Source: Sphingobium fluviale (GTDB taxonomy: Bacteria > Pseudomonadota > Alphaproteobacteria > Sphingomonadales > Sphingomonadaceae). From it: a DNA stretch of 64,000 nucleotides. The stretch covers positions 62,001 through 126,000 of the forward strand of contig NZ_SBKP01000009.1 in NCBI RefSeq assembly GCF_004122115.1, given 5' to 3'. Of the stretch, positions 1 to 9,331 are shown piece by piece (positions within the stretch are counted from its first letter, which is position 1; each line of letters begins with the position of its first letter). The translations under genes were made by a program, and so were the position numbers. Under the pieces are notes generated by a model. It had not been told where the DNA came from. It ran no database searches and worked only from the letters and a program-made list of their open reading frames with translations.

Positions 1-304
1 GGATGTCTGCGCGCGGGTCAGCCCGGCCAAGGCCCAGCTTCTCCGCATTGGCGCGCAGGCAATCGAGCGCCGCCTTGTCCTGCTCCACGAACAGGCACGA
101 GCCCGCCCCGCGTGACAATGCCTCCAGCCCCAAGGCGCCGGACCCGGCAAAGAAATCACCCACGGCCAACCCCTCGAAGCTGCCCAGACGGCTGGTGAGC
201 ATGGAGAACAAGGCTTCGCGCGTGCGGTCCGCTGTGGGGCGGGTGGTGTCTCCCTTGGGCGCAACCAGAGTACGCCCGCGCCATTCGCCGGATATGATCC
301 TCAT
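1..304 (-). CDS. rsmD: 16S rRNA (guanine-966-N2)-methyltransferase RsmD, N-terminal part
   Basis: About 101 N-terminal residues are present; the C-terminus, including the expected NPPY catalytic motif, lies beyond the window edge. The protein starts MRIISGEWRGRTL and continues with TRPTADRTREALFSML and the SAM-binding glycine loop DFFAGSGALGLEALSRG, the standard RsmD opening. The family methylates G966 of 16S rRNA using SAM, acting on the assembled 30S subunit. The ATG overlaps the TGA of rluB (ATGA), so the two rRNA-modification genes are translationally coupled and probably co-transcribed. Family assignment is secure for the visible part. Confidence 0.93.
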   Translation of the reverse strand, partial: MRIISGEWRGRTLVAPKGDTTRPTADRTREALFSMLTSRLGSFEGLAVGDFFAGSGALGLEALSRGAGSCLFVEQDKAALDCLRANAEKLGLGRADPRADI

Positions 305-1260
305 TTTTTCAGCTTTTTCAGCGCGGCGAGGAAGCGATCGAGATCGCCCTTGCGGATCTCCACCAGTGCGCCCGGCGCGCTGTCCGCCAGATCGAACGGG
401 CCGTAGCGGGTGCGGATGAGGCGACTGACGCTGAGGCCCAGATGCTCCAGCACACGGCGCACCTCGCGGTTCTTGCCCTCGGTCAGCGTCAGCTCGATCC
501 ATTTGTTATGGCCGGTGCTGCGTTCCAGATTGGCGTCGATGCGGCCATAGCGCATGCCGTCTATCTCCACCCCCTCGATCAGGCTTTCGAGCTGGGCCTG
601 GCTGACGGAGCCGAAAGCTCTTGCCCGATAGGTGCGCTCTATGCCAGTCGACGGCAGCTCCAGCGTGCGCTTCAGCCCGCCATCGTTGGTGAGCATCAGC
701 AGGCCTTCGGTCGTCATATCGAGCCGCCCGACCGGCATCAGGCGCGGCAGATCCTTGGGCAGGAAATCGTAGATCGTCTTGCGACCGGAAAAATCCCGCT
801 CTGCCGTGAGGCAGCCCGACGGCTTGTGAAACAGGAACAGGCGGGTCTGCTCTGTCTCGCCCACCGGCGCGCCATCGACAGTGACGCCGGCGAGGGACGT
901 GAGCAGGGTGGCGGGGGTGGTAAGCACCTCGCCGTTCACAGCGATGCGCCCCTCCGCAATCATCCGCTCGATCTCGCGGCGCGAGGCAATGCCTGCGCGG
1001 GCGAGCAGCTTTGCGATGCGATGCTCCTCGCGCCCGCCCTCTGGCCGGGGTTCGGCGGCACCGGATGCACGCGCGGCGCGCGGCGGCGCTTTGCGGAAAG
1101 CGGGTTTCTGTGGCGCGGGTTTTTTGGGCGCTGCACCCTTGGCGGCGACAGGCCTTTCGGCTCTGGGCTTGTCTGGCGCGGGCTTTTCCGCGCGGCGCGG
1201 CGGGCGGACGGACGCGGGCTTGACGGCGGGCTTGCGCGAGGGGCGTGAGGGCGGCTTCAT
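301..1260 (-). CDS. rluB: 23S rRNA pseudouridine synthase, RluB/RsuA family
   Basis: A 319-residue protein if translation begins at MKPPSRPSRK (1260); an upstream in-frame ATG at 1296 would add 12 poorly conserved residues. The first roughly 80 residues are a Lys/Pro/Ala-rich, probably disordered tail. An S4 RNA-binding domain follows (HRIAKLLARAGIASRREIE), then the pseudouridine synthase domain with the catalytic-Asp motif GRLDMTTEGLLMLTNDG and a C-terminal GKNREVRRVLEHLGL segment. The family isomerises uridines of large-subunit rRNA. RluB is preferred over RsuA/RluF from the extended basic tail and the common sphingomonad gene order, but the exact target uridine cannot be read from sequence. 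It overlaps rsmD by four bases. Confidence 0.9.
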   Translation of the reverse strand: MKPPSRPSRKPAVKPASVRPPRRAEKPAPDKPRAERPVAAKGAAPKKPAPQKPAFRKAPPRAARASGAAEPRPEGGREEHRIAKLLARAGIASRREIERMIAEGRIAVNGEVLTTPATLLTSLAGVTVDGAPVGETEQTRLFLFHKPSGCLTAERDFSGRKTIYDFLPKDLPRLMPVGRLDMTTEGLLMLTNDGGLKRTLELPSTGIERTYRARAFGSVSQAQLESLIEGVEIDGMRYGRIDANLERSTGHNKWIELTLTEGKNREVRRVLEHLGLSVSRLIRTRYGPFDLADSAPGALVEIRKGDLDRFLAALKKLKK

Positions 1261-1361
1261 CGCACCGCCCATGCCCCACTTCGCGCCCAAGAGCAACGTG
1301 CGTTGCCCTTCGCCGCAAAGTCATTACAACCCATGGCCGAGTTTGAGGAGAGTTCGGGGAT

Positions 1362-3026
1362 ATGGCGACAACCGCGATAAAGACATCGGCACTGGCGCGG
1401 GCGCGGGCGGTGCTGGGCAATCCCAAGACCGGCTATATGACGCTGTTCGGCTTTGGCTCCGGCCTGCCCTATGCGCTGTTGCTCGGCACGCTGACCGCGT
1501 GGCTGACGGACGCCAAGGTGGACCTGGAGACGATGGGCGTGATCTCGCTGATCGGCCTCGCCTATGCGTTCAAGTTCCTGTGGTCGCCGCTGCTCGACCG
1601 GCTCTCTCTGCCCGGCTTTGCCCGCCTGGGGCGGCGCAAGCAGTGGATCGTCCCCGCGCAGTTTCTGCTGGCGGTCATGCTGCTCGCCATGGCGCAGATG
1701 GACCCGCTGAACGCCATCGGCCTGTTTTCGCTCTGCGCCGGCATAGGCGCATTTGCCTCCGCCACGCAGGACATCGTGATCGATGCATGGCGTGTCGATG
1801 TGGCGGGCGAGGACGCGCCGGTCGATACGCTGTCCACCGTCTATCAGCTTGGCTATCGCGCGGCGGTGTTGCTCGGCGGGGCGCTGGCGCTGTTCATGGC
1901 GGACGCATGGGGCTGGGTGCCGGTCTATACGCTGATGGGCTGTGTGATGCTGGGGCTGGGGGTGCTGAGCATCTTCGCGCCCGAAAGCGCACACGCCGCG
2001 GACCGGGCGGAGCATGACGCGCATGAACTGCGTGCGGCGGGGCATTTGAGCCCGAAGGTGCGCGCGGTGTCGCTGGGGCTGGTCGGCACCTTCTGGGCGG
2101 TGTCGCTGGGGCTGGTGCTCTATTATATGATCGCCTCGCTCGCCCTGCCCGCAGACCAGAGGCCTGACAGCACCGCCTTCATCAAGGTGCAGGGGCCGGT
2201 GATCGTGCTGGCGACGGTGGTGATCCCCGCGATCATCGCCGCCGTGCTGGCGCGCTGGCAGGCGAAGGGGCGCTATGTGCTTAAGGAAGCCGAACCGGCG
2301 CGCAGCATGGGCGACCGCGCGCTCGATCATGGCTATCGCGCGCTGGTGTTGCCGCTGATCGATATCATGGGGCGGCTCAAATGGGCGGCGGTGCTGGTGA
2401 TGGCGCTGGTGCTGACCTATCGCCTGACCGACACGATCTGGGGCAGCTTCGCCTCGCCCTTCTACCTGACCGAGCTGGGCTATACCAAGTCCGAGATGGC
2501 GGTGGCGTCGAAGTTCTTTGGCGTGGGCGCGCTGATGCTGGGCGTGGCGCTGGGCGGGGTGTGCATGGCGCTGCTGGGCCGCATGGCGACGATGACTTTG
2601 GGCGCGCTGACGGCGGCGCTGACGAACCTGCTCTATGCAGACCTCGCGACCGGCGGGCATGTGATGGCGGTGAGCGCGCGGCTGACCGGATTTAGCTGGG
2701 CGGTCGAGCATCTGGGCGGCGACGAGCGCATGGCGAAGCTGATGCTCGCCATCGGCGGAGAGAATATCGCGGGCGGATTGGCGGGCACGGCGCTGGTGGC
2801 GTATTTGAGTTCCATCACGTCCAAGGGATATAGCGCGGTGCAATATGCGCTGCTTTCCTCGCTGACATTCCTGATGGGGACGCTGGGGCGCGGGGCGCTG
2901 GGCCAGATGATCGAGGCGCAGGGCTATTATGCGGTGTTTATCTTCGTGACGTGGCTGGGCTTTATCGCGGTGGCGCTGTGTGTGGTGGAATGGATGCGGC
3001 AGGGGCGCGCTCAATCCGGCAGTTGA
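1362..3026 (+). CDS. ampG: AmpG-family muropeptide MFS permease
   Basis: 554 residues with 12 or more hydrophobic segments of the major facilitator superfamily. The N-terminus has the AmpG hallmark pattern MTLFGFGSGLPYALLLGTL, then LAYAFKFLWSPLLDRL and SATQDIVIDAWRVD. AmpG proteins import anhydro-muropeptides released by wall turnover into the cytoplasm for recycling, and can feed beta-lactamase induction. A GAGGAG ribosome site sits before the ATG. The gene is longer than enterobacterial AmpG (about 490 residues), mainly through a loop after residue 200 and an extended tail. It runs convergently into folC, and the last 16 bases overlap. No ampC or ampR is nearby. Confidence 0.88.
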   Translation: MATTAIKTSALARARAVLGNPKTGYMTLFGFGSGLPYALLLGTLTAWLTDAKVDLETMGVISLIGLAYAFKFLWSPLLDRLSLPGFARLGRRKQWIVPAQFLLAVMLLAMAQMDPLNAIGLFSLCAGIGAFASATQDIVIDAWRVDVAGEDAPVDTLSTVYQLGYRAAVLLGGALALFMADAWGWVPVYTLMGCVMLGLGVLSIFAPESAHAADRAEHDAHELRAAGHLSPKVRAVSLGLVGTFWAVSLGLVLYYMIASLALPADQRPDSTAFIKVQGPVIVLATVVIPAIIAAVLARWQAKGRYVLKEAEPARSMGDRALDHGYRALVLPLIDIMGRLKWAAVLVMALVLTYRLTDTIWGSFASPFYLTELGYTKSEMAVASKFFGVGALMLGVALGGVCMALLGRMATMTLGALTAALTNLLYADLATGGHVMAVSARLTGFSWAVEHLGGDERMAKLMLAIGGENIAGGLAGTALVAYLSSITSKGYSAVQYALLSSLTFLMGTLGRGALGQMIEAQGYYAVFIFVTWLGFIAVALCVVEWMRQGRAQSGS

Positions 3027-4324
3027 TCGTTCGCCTTGAGCACTTCACCCGCGAGATAGAGCGAGCCGGTGATGAGCAGCGGGCCGCCCGACGCTCCAAT
3101 CGCGTCGGCGGCGTCATGGAGGCTGGCGTGTGCGCTATGGGCGATGCCCCATTCGCTTGCGAGCGCGGCGAAAACCTCTGGCCCATGATGCGCATGGCCC
3201 TCGACCGGGACCGAGTGGATCGCGCCGATATGGGGGCGCAGCGGGGCGAGAAAGCCCGCCATATCCTTGTTCGCCAGCATGCCGATCAGCAGCGTGAGTC
3301 TCTCTCCGCCCGGCAGTGCGGAGTCGAAAAAGCGCGCGATGGCTTCCCCCGCCGCCGGGTTATGCCCGCCATCGAGCCATATTGCGCGCGCCTCCCCCAG
3401 CCGCGCGACCAGCGGGCCTTGGCTCAGTCGTTGCAGCCGCGCGGGCCAGTGCGCCCAGAGCGGCGCGGCGTTGAGCGAGGCCTCGCCGATGCGCAGCGCA
3501 TCCTGATGCCGCAGCATCGCGATGGCGAGCGCGAGGTTCATCGCCTGATGCGGGCCGGGAAGGCGCGGCAGCGGTGTGTCGATCCGCCCCGCCTCATCGC
3601 GGTAATGCAGGCGCTCGCGATAGAGCGCGGCGTCCCACGCCTCTTTCATCGGCAGCCAGAGCGCGCCCGCGTCCGCCGCCTTTTGCGCGATCACGGCGGC
3701 GATATGCGGCTCATAGGCCAGCGTGACCAGCGGAGTGGCGGATTTGGCGATGCCCGCTTTTTCCGCCGCTATGGCCTTGAGGTCGGTGCCCAGAAATGCC
3801 TCATGATCCATGCCGAGCTGCGCGATGCCACACACGGCGGGCGCGGGGATGATGTTGGTGGCATCCAGCCTGCCGCCCAGGCCCACCTCGATGATGCAGG
3901 CGTCGACGGGATGCTCCGCAAAGGCGAGGAAGGCGGCGGCGGTGGTCGCCTCGAAAAAGCTGGGGCCGATGTCTCCCGCTGCGTCCAGCACGCGCTTGAG
4001 GTAGGCCGCGAGGCGGGCGTCGTCGATCAGAGTATCGTTCAGGCGGATGCGCTCGTTAAACCGCACCAGATGCGGCGAGGTGTAGGCGTGGACGCTATAC
4101 CCCTCCGCCTGCAACGCGGCGCGCAGGAACGCGCAGGTAGAGCCTTTGCCATTCGTGCCCGCAACATGGAAGACCGGCGGCAGGGAAAGGTGCGGATTGC
4201 CAAGGTTGGCGAGGAGCCGCGTAATCCGCTCCAGCCCCAGCACATCCGCACCGGGGGAGAGGCTGGCGAGCCGGTCCAGCTGCGCCTGGACGGCGGGGTC
4301 ATCGGAAACGGCGTGATCAGCCAT
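3011..4324 (-). CDS. folC: Bifunctional folylpolyglutamate synthase / dihydrofolate synthase
   Basis: 437 residues, normal length for FolC. The ATP-binding loop GTNGKGST is at residues 56-63, followed by YTSPHLVRFNERIR, the Mur-ligase-like EVGLGGRLDATN segment and the C-terminal DGGHNPAAG. The enzyme glutamylates dihydropteroate and folates in the cytoplasm. It begins 12 bases after the accD stop and closes the trpF-trpB-trpA-accD-folC run, so it is probably in the same transcript. Its 3' end overlaps the convergent ampG end by 16 bases. Confidence 0.95.
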   Translation of the reverse strand: MADHAVSDDPAVQAQLDRLASLSPGADVLGLERITRLLANLGNPHLSLPPVFHVAGTNGKGSTCAFLRAALQAEGYSVHAYTSPHLVRFNERIRLNDTLIDDARLAAYLKRVLDAAGDIGPSFFEATTAAAFLAFAEHPVDACIIEVGLGGRLDATNIIPAPAVCGIAQLGMDHEAFLGTDLKAIAAEKAGIAKSATPLVTLAYEPHIAAVIAQKAADAGALWLPMKEAWDAALYRERLHYRDEAGRIDTPLPRLPGPHQAMNLALAIAMLRHQDALRIGEASLNAAPLWAHWPARLQRLSQGPLVARLGEARAIWLDGGHNPAAGEAIARFFDSALPGGERLTLLIGMLANKDMAGFLAPLRPHIGAIHSVPVEGHAHHGPEVFAALASEWGIAHSAHASLHDAADAIGASGGPLLITGSLYLAGEVLKANDQLPD

Positions 4325-4336
4325 AGGAAAGGATGC

Positions 4337-5191
4337 TCAAGCCGCCTTCTTGGGCATCAGATACGAGGCCACCTGCGCCAGCCGCTCGCGCAGATCCTTG
4401 CGGTGCACGACCATGTCGATCATGCCGTGGGCGAGGAGATATTCGGCACGCTGGAACCCTTCGGGCAGCTTTTCGCGGATCGTACTCTCGATCACGCGCT
4501 GGCCCGCAAAGCCGATCAGCGCATTCGGCTCCGCGATCTGGATATCGCCCAGCATCGCATAGCTCGCGGTAACGCCGCCAGTGGTGGGATCGGTCAGCAC
4601 CACGATATAGGGCAGGCCCGCATCATGCAGCTTGCTGATCGCCACAGTCGCGCGCGGCATCTGCATGAGGGACAGGATACCCTCCTGCATGCGCGCGCCG
4701 CCCGCCGCCGTGAAGATGACATAGGGGCATGTGCGCGCAATCGCTTCCTCCACGCCCTGCACAAACGCGGCGCCGACCGCGACGCCCATCGACCCGCCCA
4801 TATAGGCGAAGTTCTGGACGCCCATGACAATCGCCTGCCCATCGACCGTGCCGCAGGCGTTGATCAGCGCGTCATGATCGCCGGTGGCGGCGCGCGCCTG
4901 CTTGATCCGGTCGGTATATTTTTTGGTGTCGCGGAACTTGAGCGGATCTTCGCGCACCTGCGGCGTGGGGAGTATCTTCGCGCTGCCCTCGTCGAGGATC
5001 TGGGCGAACCGCTCCTTGGCGCCGATGCGACCATGATGATCGCACTTGGGGCAGACCGAGAGGTTTTCCTCCCACTCGCGCGTGAAGATCATCTGGTGGC
5101 AGCCGGGGCATTTGTGCCACAGCGTATCGGCGCTGCTTTCCTTCTTGGCGATGAAGGGGATCGCCTTGCGGACGCGGCTGAGCCAGCTCAT
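4337..5191 (-). CDS. accD: Acetyl-CoA carboxylase carboxyltransferase subunit beta
   Basis: 284 residues. An N-terminal zinc ribbon has cysteines at 28, 31, 47 and 50 (CPGCHQ and CPKCDHH). The carboxyltransferase fold follows with [19 protein letters not shown] and [16 protein letters not shown]. With AccA it transfers carboxyl from carboxybiotin to acetyl-CoA, the committed step of fatty acid synthesis. The ATG overlaps the trpA stop by four bases. Linkage of accD to trpA and folC is common in alphaproteobacteria. Confidence 0.96.
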   Translation of the reverse strand: MSWLSRVRKAIPFIAKKESSADTLWHKCPGCHQMIFTREWEENLSVCPKCDHHGRIGAKERFAQILDEGSAKILPTPQVREDPLKFRDTKKYTDRIKQARAATGDHDALINACGTVDGQAIVMGVQNFAYMGGSMGVAVGAAFVQGVEEAIARTCPYVIFTAAGGARMQEGILSLMQMPRATVAISKLHDAGLPYIVVLTDPTTGGVTASYAMLGDIQIAEPNALIGFAGQRVIESTIREKLPEGFQRAEYLLAHGMIDMVVHRKDLRERLAQVASYLMPKKAA

Positions 5192-6000
5192 CGGGCAGGT
5201 TCCTTTGCGTTGAGGGCCGCGCGCAGCGAGCCGACATAGTCTTTGACATGGGGCGCGGCCTGCGCGCCATGCTGGCCTATAATCTCTACGATTGCGCTGC
5301 CGACGACCACGCCATCCGCCACCGAGCCGATGGCCGCCGCCTGTTCGGGCGTGCGCACGCCAAAGCCGACGGCGATAGGCAGGCCGGTGCCGGATTTCAG
5401 ATGCGCAACCGCCTCATCTATGCTCGCCTGCGCGGCCTGCTGCTTGCCGGTGATGCCCGCGACCGAGACATAATAGAGGAAGCCGCTGGAGCCTTCGAGC
5501 ACGGCAGGCAGGCGGGCCACATCTGTCGTCGGCGTGGCGAGGCGGATGAGGTGAACTCCGCAAGCGCGCAGGGCCGGGCCAAGCTCGGCATCTTCTTCGG
5601 GCGGGATATCGACGCAGATAACGCCATCGACGCCCGCCGCCTTGGCTTGCGCCGCAAACCACTCCGCCCCGCGCCGGATCATCGGGTTGGCATAGCCCAT
5701 CAGGATCAGCGGGACGTTGGGGTGGCGTGTGCGAAAGGCGGTGGCGATGGCGAAGATGTCCGCCGTTTTCGTGCCTGCGCTTAAGGACCGCAGATTGGCG
5801 AGCTGGATCGCGGAGCCATCGGCCATCGGATCGGTAAACGGCATGCCCAGCTCGATAAGGTCCGCGCCGCCTTCGACCAGCGCATCCAGCACGGCGGCGG
5901 TGTCGGCTGGCGTGGGATCGCCGCCGGTGACGAAGGTGATGAGCGCGGCGCGCCCTTCGGCGCGGGCATGGGCGAAAGCGGAGGCTATGCGGTCCTTCAT
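5188..6000 (-). CDS. trpA: Tryptophan synthase alpha chain
   Basis: 270 residues from [16 protein letters not shown]; the start at 6000 is chosen because it overlaps the trpB stop (ATGA) and matches the family N-terminus. Catalytic Glu50 (DLIELGMPF) and Asp61 (PMADG) correspond to Glu49 and Asp60 of the enterobacterial enzyme. A TIM-barrel phosphate-binding [10 protein letters not shown] lies near the C-terminus. It cleaves indole-3-glycerol phosphate to indole, which channels to TrpB. Four-base overlaps on both sides bind it to trpB and accD. Confidence 0.97.
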   Translation of the reverse strand: MKDRIASAFAHARAEGRAALITFVTGGDPTPADTAAVLDALVEGGADLIELGMPFTDPMADGSAIQLANLRSLSAGTKTADIFAIATAFRTRHPNVPLILMGYANPMIRRGAEWFAAQAKAAGVDGVICVDIPPEEDAELGPALRACGVHLIRLATPTTDVARLPAVLEGSSGFLYYVSVAGITGKQQAAQASIDEAVAHLKSGTGLPIAVGFGVRTPEQAAAIGSVADGVVVGSAIVEIIGQHGAQAAPHVKDYVGSLRAALNAKEPAR

Positions 6001-7226
6001 ATCTCCACCCCCAGCGCCTTGGCGACGGTGAAGATGTCCTTGTCTCCCCGGCCAGAGAGATTCACCGCGATGATCTTGTCTTTGCCCAGTTCGGGCGCGA
6101 GGGTTTCTAAAGCCGCGAGGGCGTGGGCGCTTTCGAGCGCGGGGATGATCCCTTCGAGGCGGCACAGCTTCTGGAACGCCGCCAGCGCCTCGTCGTCCGT
6201 CACGGAGACATAGCGCGCCCGGCCAATCTCGTGCAGCCAGGCATGCTCCGGCCCGATACCGGGGTAATCAAGGCCAGCGGACACGCTGTGCGCGTCGGTG
6301 ATCTGGCCGTCCGCGTCCTGCAACAAATAGGTCTTGTTGCCATGAAGCACGCCCGGCGCCCCGCCCGCGATGCTCGCCGCGTGATGGCCATCGCCCAGCT
6401 CTATGCCGCGCCCCGCCGCCTCGACACCGACGATCGCGACGTCTGTATCATCGAGGAACGGGTGGAACATGCCGATCGCGTTCGATCCGCCGCCGACGCA
6501 GGCCAGCACCATATCGGGCAGGCGGCCTTCCGCCTCCATCATCTGCGCGCGGGTTTCCTTGCCGATCACGCTCTGAAAATCCCGCACCAGCTCCGGGTAT
6601 GGGTGCGGCCCTGCCACCGTGCCGATAATGTAGAAGGTGTCATGCACATTCGCGACCCAATCGCGCAGCGCCTCGTTCATCGCGTCTTTCAGCGTCGCGG
6701 TGCCGCTCTCCACCGCGCGCACTTCCGCGCCCAAGAGCTTCATGCGGAACACGTTGGGCGCCTGCCGCGCGACATCGACCGCGCCCATGAAGATGGTGCA
6801 GGGGATATTGAACAGCGCGGCGACAGTGGCGGTGGCGACGCCATGCTGGCCCGCGCCCGTCTCCGCGATGATCCGCGTCTTGCCCATGCGCTTGGCGAGC
6901 AGGATCTGGCCGATGCAGTTGTTGATCTTGTGCGCGCCGGTGTGGTTCAGCTCCTCGCGCTTCAGGTAAATCTTCGCGCCGCCTAGCTCTTCCGTAAGCC
7001 GCTGCGCATAATAAAGCGGGTTGGGCCGCCCGACATATTGGCGGAGAAGATACTGGAACTCCTCCTCAAACGCCGGGTCCGCCTTGGCGCGGCGATATTC
7101 CGCCTCCAGCGCGAGGATCAGCGGCATCAAGGTTTCCGCAACATAGCGCCCGCCGAACTGGCCAAAATGGCCGCGCGCGTCTGGCTGGCTGCGAAGGGAA
7201 TTGGGCAACGGGTTGGGAACAGTCAT
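5997..7226 (-). CDS. trpB: Tryptophan synthase beta chain
   Basis: 409 residues. PLP-binding Lys100 lies in [12 protein letters not shown], the phosphate-binding loop is [10 protein letters not shown], and the C-terminus has [15 protein letters not shown]. It condenses indole with serine to give tryptophan. The gene is 99 bases downstream of trpF and overlaps trpA by four bases. The spacer has no strong terminator, so trpF-trpB-trpA may be one unit. Confidence 0.97.
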   Translation of the reverse strand: MTVPNPLPNSLRSQPDARGHFGQFGGRYVAETLMPLILALEAEYRRAKADPAFEEEFQYLLRQYVGRPNPLYYAQRLTEELGGAKIYLKREELNHTGAHKINNCIGQILLAKRMGKTRIIAETGAGQHGVATATVAALFNIPCTIFMGAVDVARQAPNVFRMKLLGAEVRAVESGTATLKDAMNEALRDWVANVHDTFYIIGTVAGPHPYPELVRDFQSVIGKETRAQMMEAEGRLPDMVLACVGGGSNAIGMFHPFLDDTDVAIVGVEAAGRGIELGDGHHAASIAGGAPGVLHGNKTYLLQDADGQITDAHSVSAGLDYPGIGPEHAWLHEIGRARYVSVTDDEALAAFQKLCRLEGIIPALESAHALAALETLAPELGKDKIIAVNLSGRGDKDIFTVAKALGVEI

Positions 7227-7325
7227 GGCAATACTCTTTTTCTGGCACGGTGGGGCAATCGCTGCAATCCGGGTGGGAGAGCAATCACCGCCATCGTGTC
7301 GGCAGGAATCCTGAAACGTCCGTCG

Positions 7326-7970
7326 TCATGACAATGCCGCTTTGCAGAAGGCGGCGATTTTGTCCACATCCTTCATGCCCGGCTTGACTTCCACGCCCGA
7401 AGAAACATCGACCAGCGGCGCGCGGGTGATTCGGATCGCTTCGGCGACGTTGGCGGGATCAAGGCCGCCTGAAAGCCCCCACGGGCCGGATGCGCGATAT
7501 TCGGCCAGCAATGTCCAGTCAAAGCGCAGGCCCATGCCGCCGGGCAGGTCCGCATGGTCCGGCGTCTTGGCATCGAACAGGATGAGGTCCGCCACATCTG
7601 CATAGGGCGCGGCGGCGGCAATATCGGCGGCGGTTTTCACCGGAACGGCCTTCCAGAGTTTTAGCGCCGGGAAGCGCGCGCGGATGGCGGCGAGGCGCGC
7701 TGGCGCTTCATCTCCATGAAGCTGGAGCGCATCGAGCCGGGCAGACTGCACCAGCATCTCTATCGCCGCATCGTCCGCGTTCACCACCACGCCGACTTTC
7801 ATCACATGATCCGGCACCCGCGCAGCAAGCTGCGTCAGCCGCTCCGCCGCGACATGGCGCGGGCTTTTGGCGAAGTGGACGAAGCCGACATGGCTCGCGC
7901 CGTGCTTCACCGCCGCGTCGAGCGTTTCCGGCGTCGAAAGGCCGCAGATTTTGATCGCGATTCGGGACAT
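7326..7970 (-). CDS. trpF: Phosphoribosylanthranilate isomerase
   Basis: 214 residues from MSRIAIKICGLSTPE; the ATG at 7970 is chosen because KICGL normally lies within the first ten residues. Catalytic Cys is in KICG, and HLG-type phosphate-binding residues appear in LSGGLDPANVAEA and VDVSSGVE. It performs the Amadori rearrangement in tryptophan synthesis. Upstream is a strong palindromic repeat separating it from pyrF, so it may have its own promoter or a processed transcript. Confidence 0.95.
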   Translation of the reverse strand: MSRIAIKICGLSTPETLDAAVKHGASHVGFVHFAKSPRHVAAERLTQLAARVPDHVMKVGVVVNADDAAIEMLVQSARLDALQLHGDEAPARLAAIRARFPALKLWKAVPVKTAADIAAAAPYADVADLILFDAKTPDHADLPGGMGLRFDWTLLAEYRASGPWGLSGGLDPANVAEAIRITRAPLVDVSSGVEVKPGMKDVDKIAAFCKAALS

Positions 7971-8002
7971 GGCTGGGGCATAGTTTTTATTGGGGTTCGG
8001 CA

Positions 8003-8095
8003 CCAGCCCTCTCCCCCTCCCGCAGCCGAGTCACGTGCCTCGGCAGCGCTCCCATAAGATACCCTGTCGGGAGGCTGGGAGGGGGAGAGGGCTGG
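8003..8095. repeat. Long GC-rich palindrome between pyrF and trpF
   Basis: Perfect 19-base arms (8003-8021 and 8077-8095, CCAGCCCTCTCCCCCTCCC and its complement) enclose a second small hairpin with arms GCCGAG (8024-8029) and CTCGGC (8038-8043). There is no adjacent T-tract, so it is not a classical intrinsic terminator. It looks like a mobile palindromic repeat of the REP/MITE kind in an operon spacer, able to fold in the pyrF-trpF transcript. Confidence 0.75.
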
Positions 8096-8102
8096 TACGG
8101 CC

Positions 8103-8131
8103 ATCGAATTCGCTTCTACCGCGAATTCGAT
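8103..8131. repeat. 11-base perfect inverted repeat just after pyrF
   Basis: ATCGAATTCGC (8103-8113) pairs with GCGAATTCGAT (8121-8131) across a 7-base loop. It lies immediately 3' of pyrF and beside the larger palindrome. It could stabilise the 3' end of the pyrF message or be a second repeat unit. No T-run follows on either strand. Confidence 0.6.
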
Positions 8132-8135
8132 CGTA

Positions 8136-8810
8136 TCAGAGCGTCGCCTCTATCTCCCGCGCGGCCATATCCGGGTCTTTGGCTTGGGAAATCGGTCTGC
8201 CCACGACGATGATCGAGGCGCCCGCGTCTATCGCGGCGCGCGGGGTGACGGCGCGCTTCTGATCGCCCATCGCGCCGCCAGCCGGGCGTACGCCGGGCAC
8301 CACGAAGAAACCGCCGGGCCAGCGCTTGCGGATCAGGCCCACTTCCTCGCCAGAGCAGACGATGCCATCCAGCCCCGCATCCTGCGCAAGATCGGCCAGC
8401 CGCTCGACCTGCGCGGCAGCATTGCGGGCGACGCCTATCTCATTCAGATCGCTGGCGTCGAGGCTGGTGAGGACGGTGACGGCAACCACCTTGGTGTGAA
8501 CCCCCGCCGCCGCCTTGGCGTCTTCCAGCATCGCCCGGCCCCCGGCGGCGTGGACAGTGAGGATCGCGGGCTCCAGCACATGCAGCGCCTGCACCGCCTT
8601 CGCCACGGTGTTGGGGATATCGTGCAGCTTGAGGTCAAGGAAGATGGGCAGGCCGATCTTCGCCATCTCGTGCACGCCATGATGCCCGTTGGCGCAGAAG
8701 AACTCCAGGCCCAGCTTGATGCCGCCGACATGCCTGTGAACGCTTTGTGCCAGGCTTTGGGCGCGGGCGAGGTCTGGCGTGTCGATCGCGACATAGATCG
8801 GGCTGGTCAT
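8136..8810 (-). CDS. pyrF: Orotidine 5'-phosphate decarboxylase
   Basis: 224 residues from MTSPIYVAIDTPDL; the start at 8810 overlaps the lapA stop (ATGA). The catalytic tetrad motif is seen in FLDLKLHDIPNTV. Phosphate-binding VVPGVRPAGG and VVGRPISQAKDP complete the barrel. It makes UMP from OMP in pyrimidine synthesis. It is translationally coupled to the upstream small membrane protein gene. Confidence 0.96.
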   Translation of the reverse strand: MTSPIYVAIDTPDLARAQSLAQSVHRHVGGIKLGLEFFCANGHHGVHEMAKIGLPIFLDLKLHDIPNTVAKAVQALHVLEPAILTVHAAGGRAMLEDAKAAAGVHTKVVAVTVLTSLDASDLNEIGVARNAAAQVERLADLAQDAGLDGIVCSGEEVGLIRKRWPGGFFVVPGVRPAGGAMGDQKRAVTPRAAIDAGASIIVVGRPISQAKDPDMAAREIEATL

Positions 8811-9142
8811 GGCTGTTCCGATAGTGGGGCGGAGGAAAGGGCGGGCGCTGGTTCTGGCGGGCTTTGCGGCGCGGTGACGCTTTCCAGCGCGCGCTCCGTG
8901 CTGGCGAGGCGGCGGCGCAGGCGCCATTTCACTGCGCTGGCCCAGGCCCATGTCGGCACCAGCCCCAGCAGGAACGCGGAGAGGATCAGCACCGGCAGCC
9001 GGGTTTCCATGATGGCATCGCCCCAAAGCTTCACCGCGACCCGGCCCGGCACAACCGGCGTGGCAGCTTCCCAGTTCGCCTTGGTAAACAGCGCCAGCGC
9101 CACCGCGACGACTACCCAGAAAATGGTCCTCAGCAACTGCAT
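8807..9142 (-). CDS. LapA-domain small inner-membrane protein
   Basis: 111 residues with two membrane segments (about 4-21 and 44-67) and a positively charged cytoplasmic tail WRLRRRLASTERAL. Size, the two-helix layout and a GDAIMETRLPVLIL region fit the lipopolysaccharide assembly protein A (LapA, DUF1049) domain. LapA in enterobacteria helps control LPS level through LpxC turnover; the role here is inferred. Position immediately before pyrF is frequent in sphingomonads. Function is not shown by the sequence. Confidence 0.75.
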   Translation of the reverse strand: MQLLRTIFWVVVAVALALFTKANWEAATPVVPGRVAVKLWGDAIMETRLPVLILSAFLLGLVPTWAWASAVKWRLRRRLASTERALESVTAPQSPPEPAPALSSAPLSEQP

Positions 9143-9242
9143 GCCCTATCCTCACGCCGACAGGGCTTTGAGCTTAGGCAATTTTGGCGCGCTTTGCCAG
9201 AGCCGGATTCTCGCCGGGTATGGGGTTTGGCACAAACAGACC

Positions 9243-9296
9243 GGCCCGCCGCTTCCCTCGCCATATCCGGTCACAGGCGGGAGAGAAGGGCGGGCC
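9243..9296. repeat. GC-rich hairpin upstream of lapA
   Basis: Arms GGCCCGCC (9243-9250) and GGCGGGCC (9289-9296), with partly matching inner stems (CTTCCCTCGCC against GGCGGGAGAG). It lies between the small TonB-C gene and lapA. No T-run follows, so it resembles the palindrome at 8003-8095 in kind rather than a rho-independent terminator. Confidence 0.55.
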
Positions 9297-9331
9297 AAAG
9301 CCTGCTATGATATTCGGCGCGAGGCCGAAGA

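Noticed and set aside
1257-3014. Long open frame on the minus strand opposite ampG
   Set aside because: Arg/His/Gln-rich shadow of a high-GC gene; the plus-strand frame is a clear AmpG permease with a ribosome site.
2951-5239. 762-codon plus-strand open frame
   Set aside because: It is antisense to folC and accD, both recognisable by motifs; composition is that of an antisense shadow.
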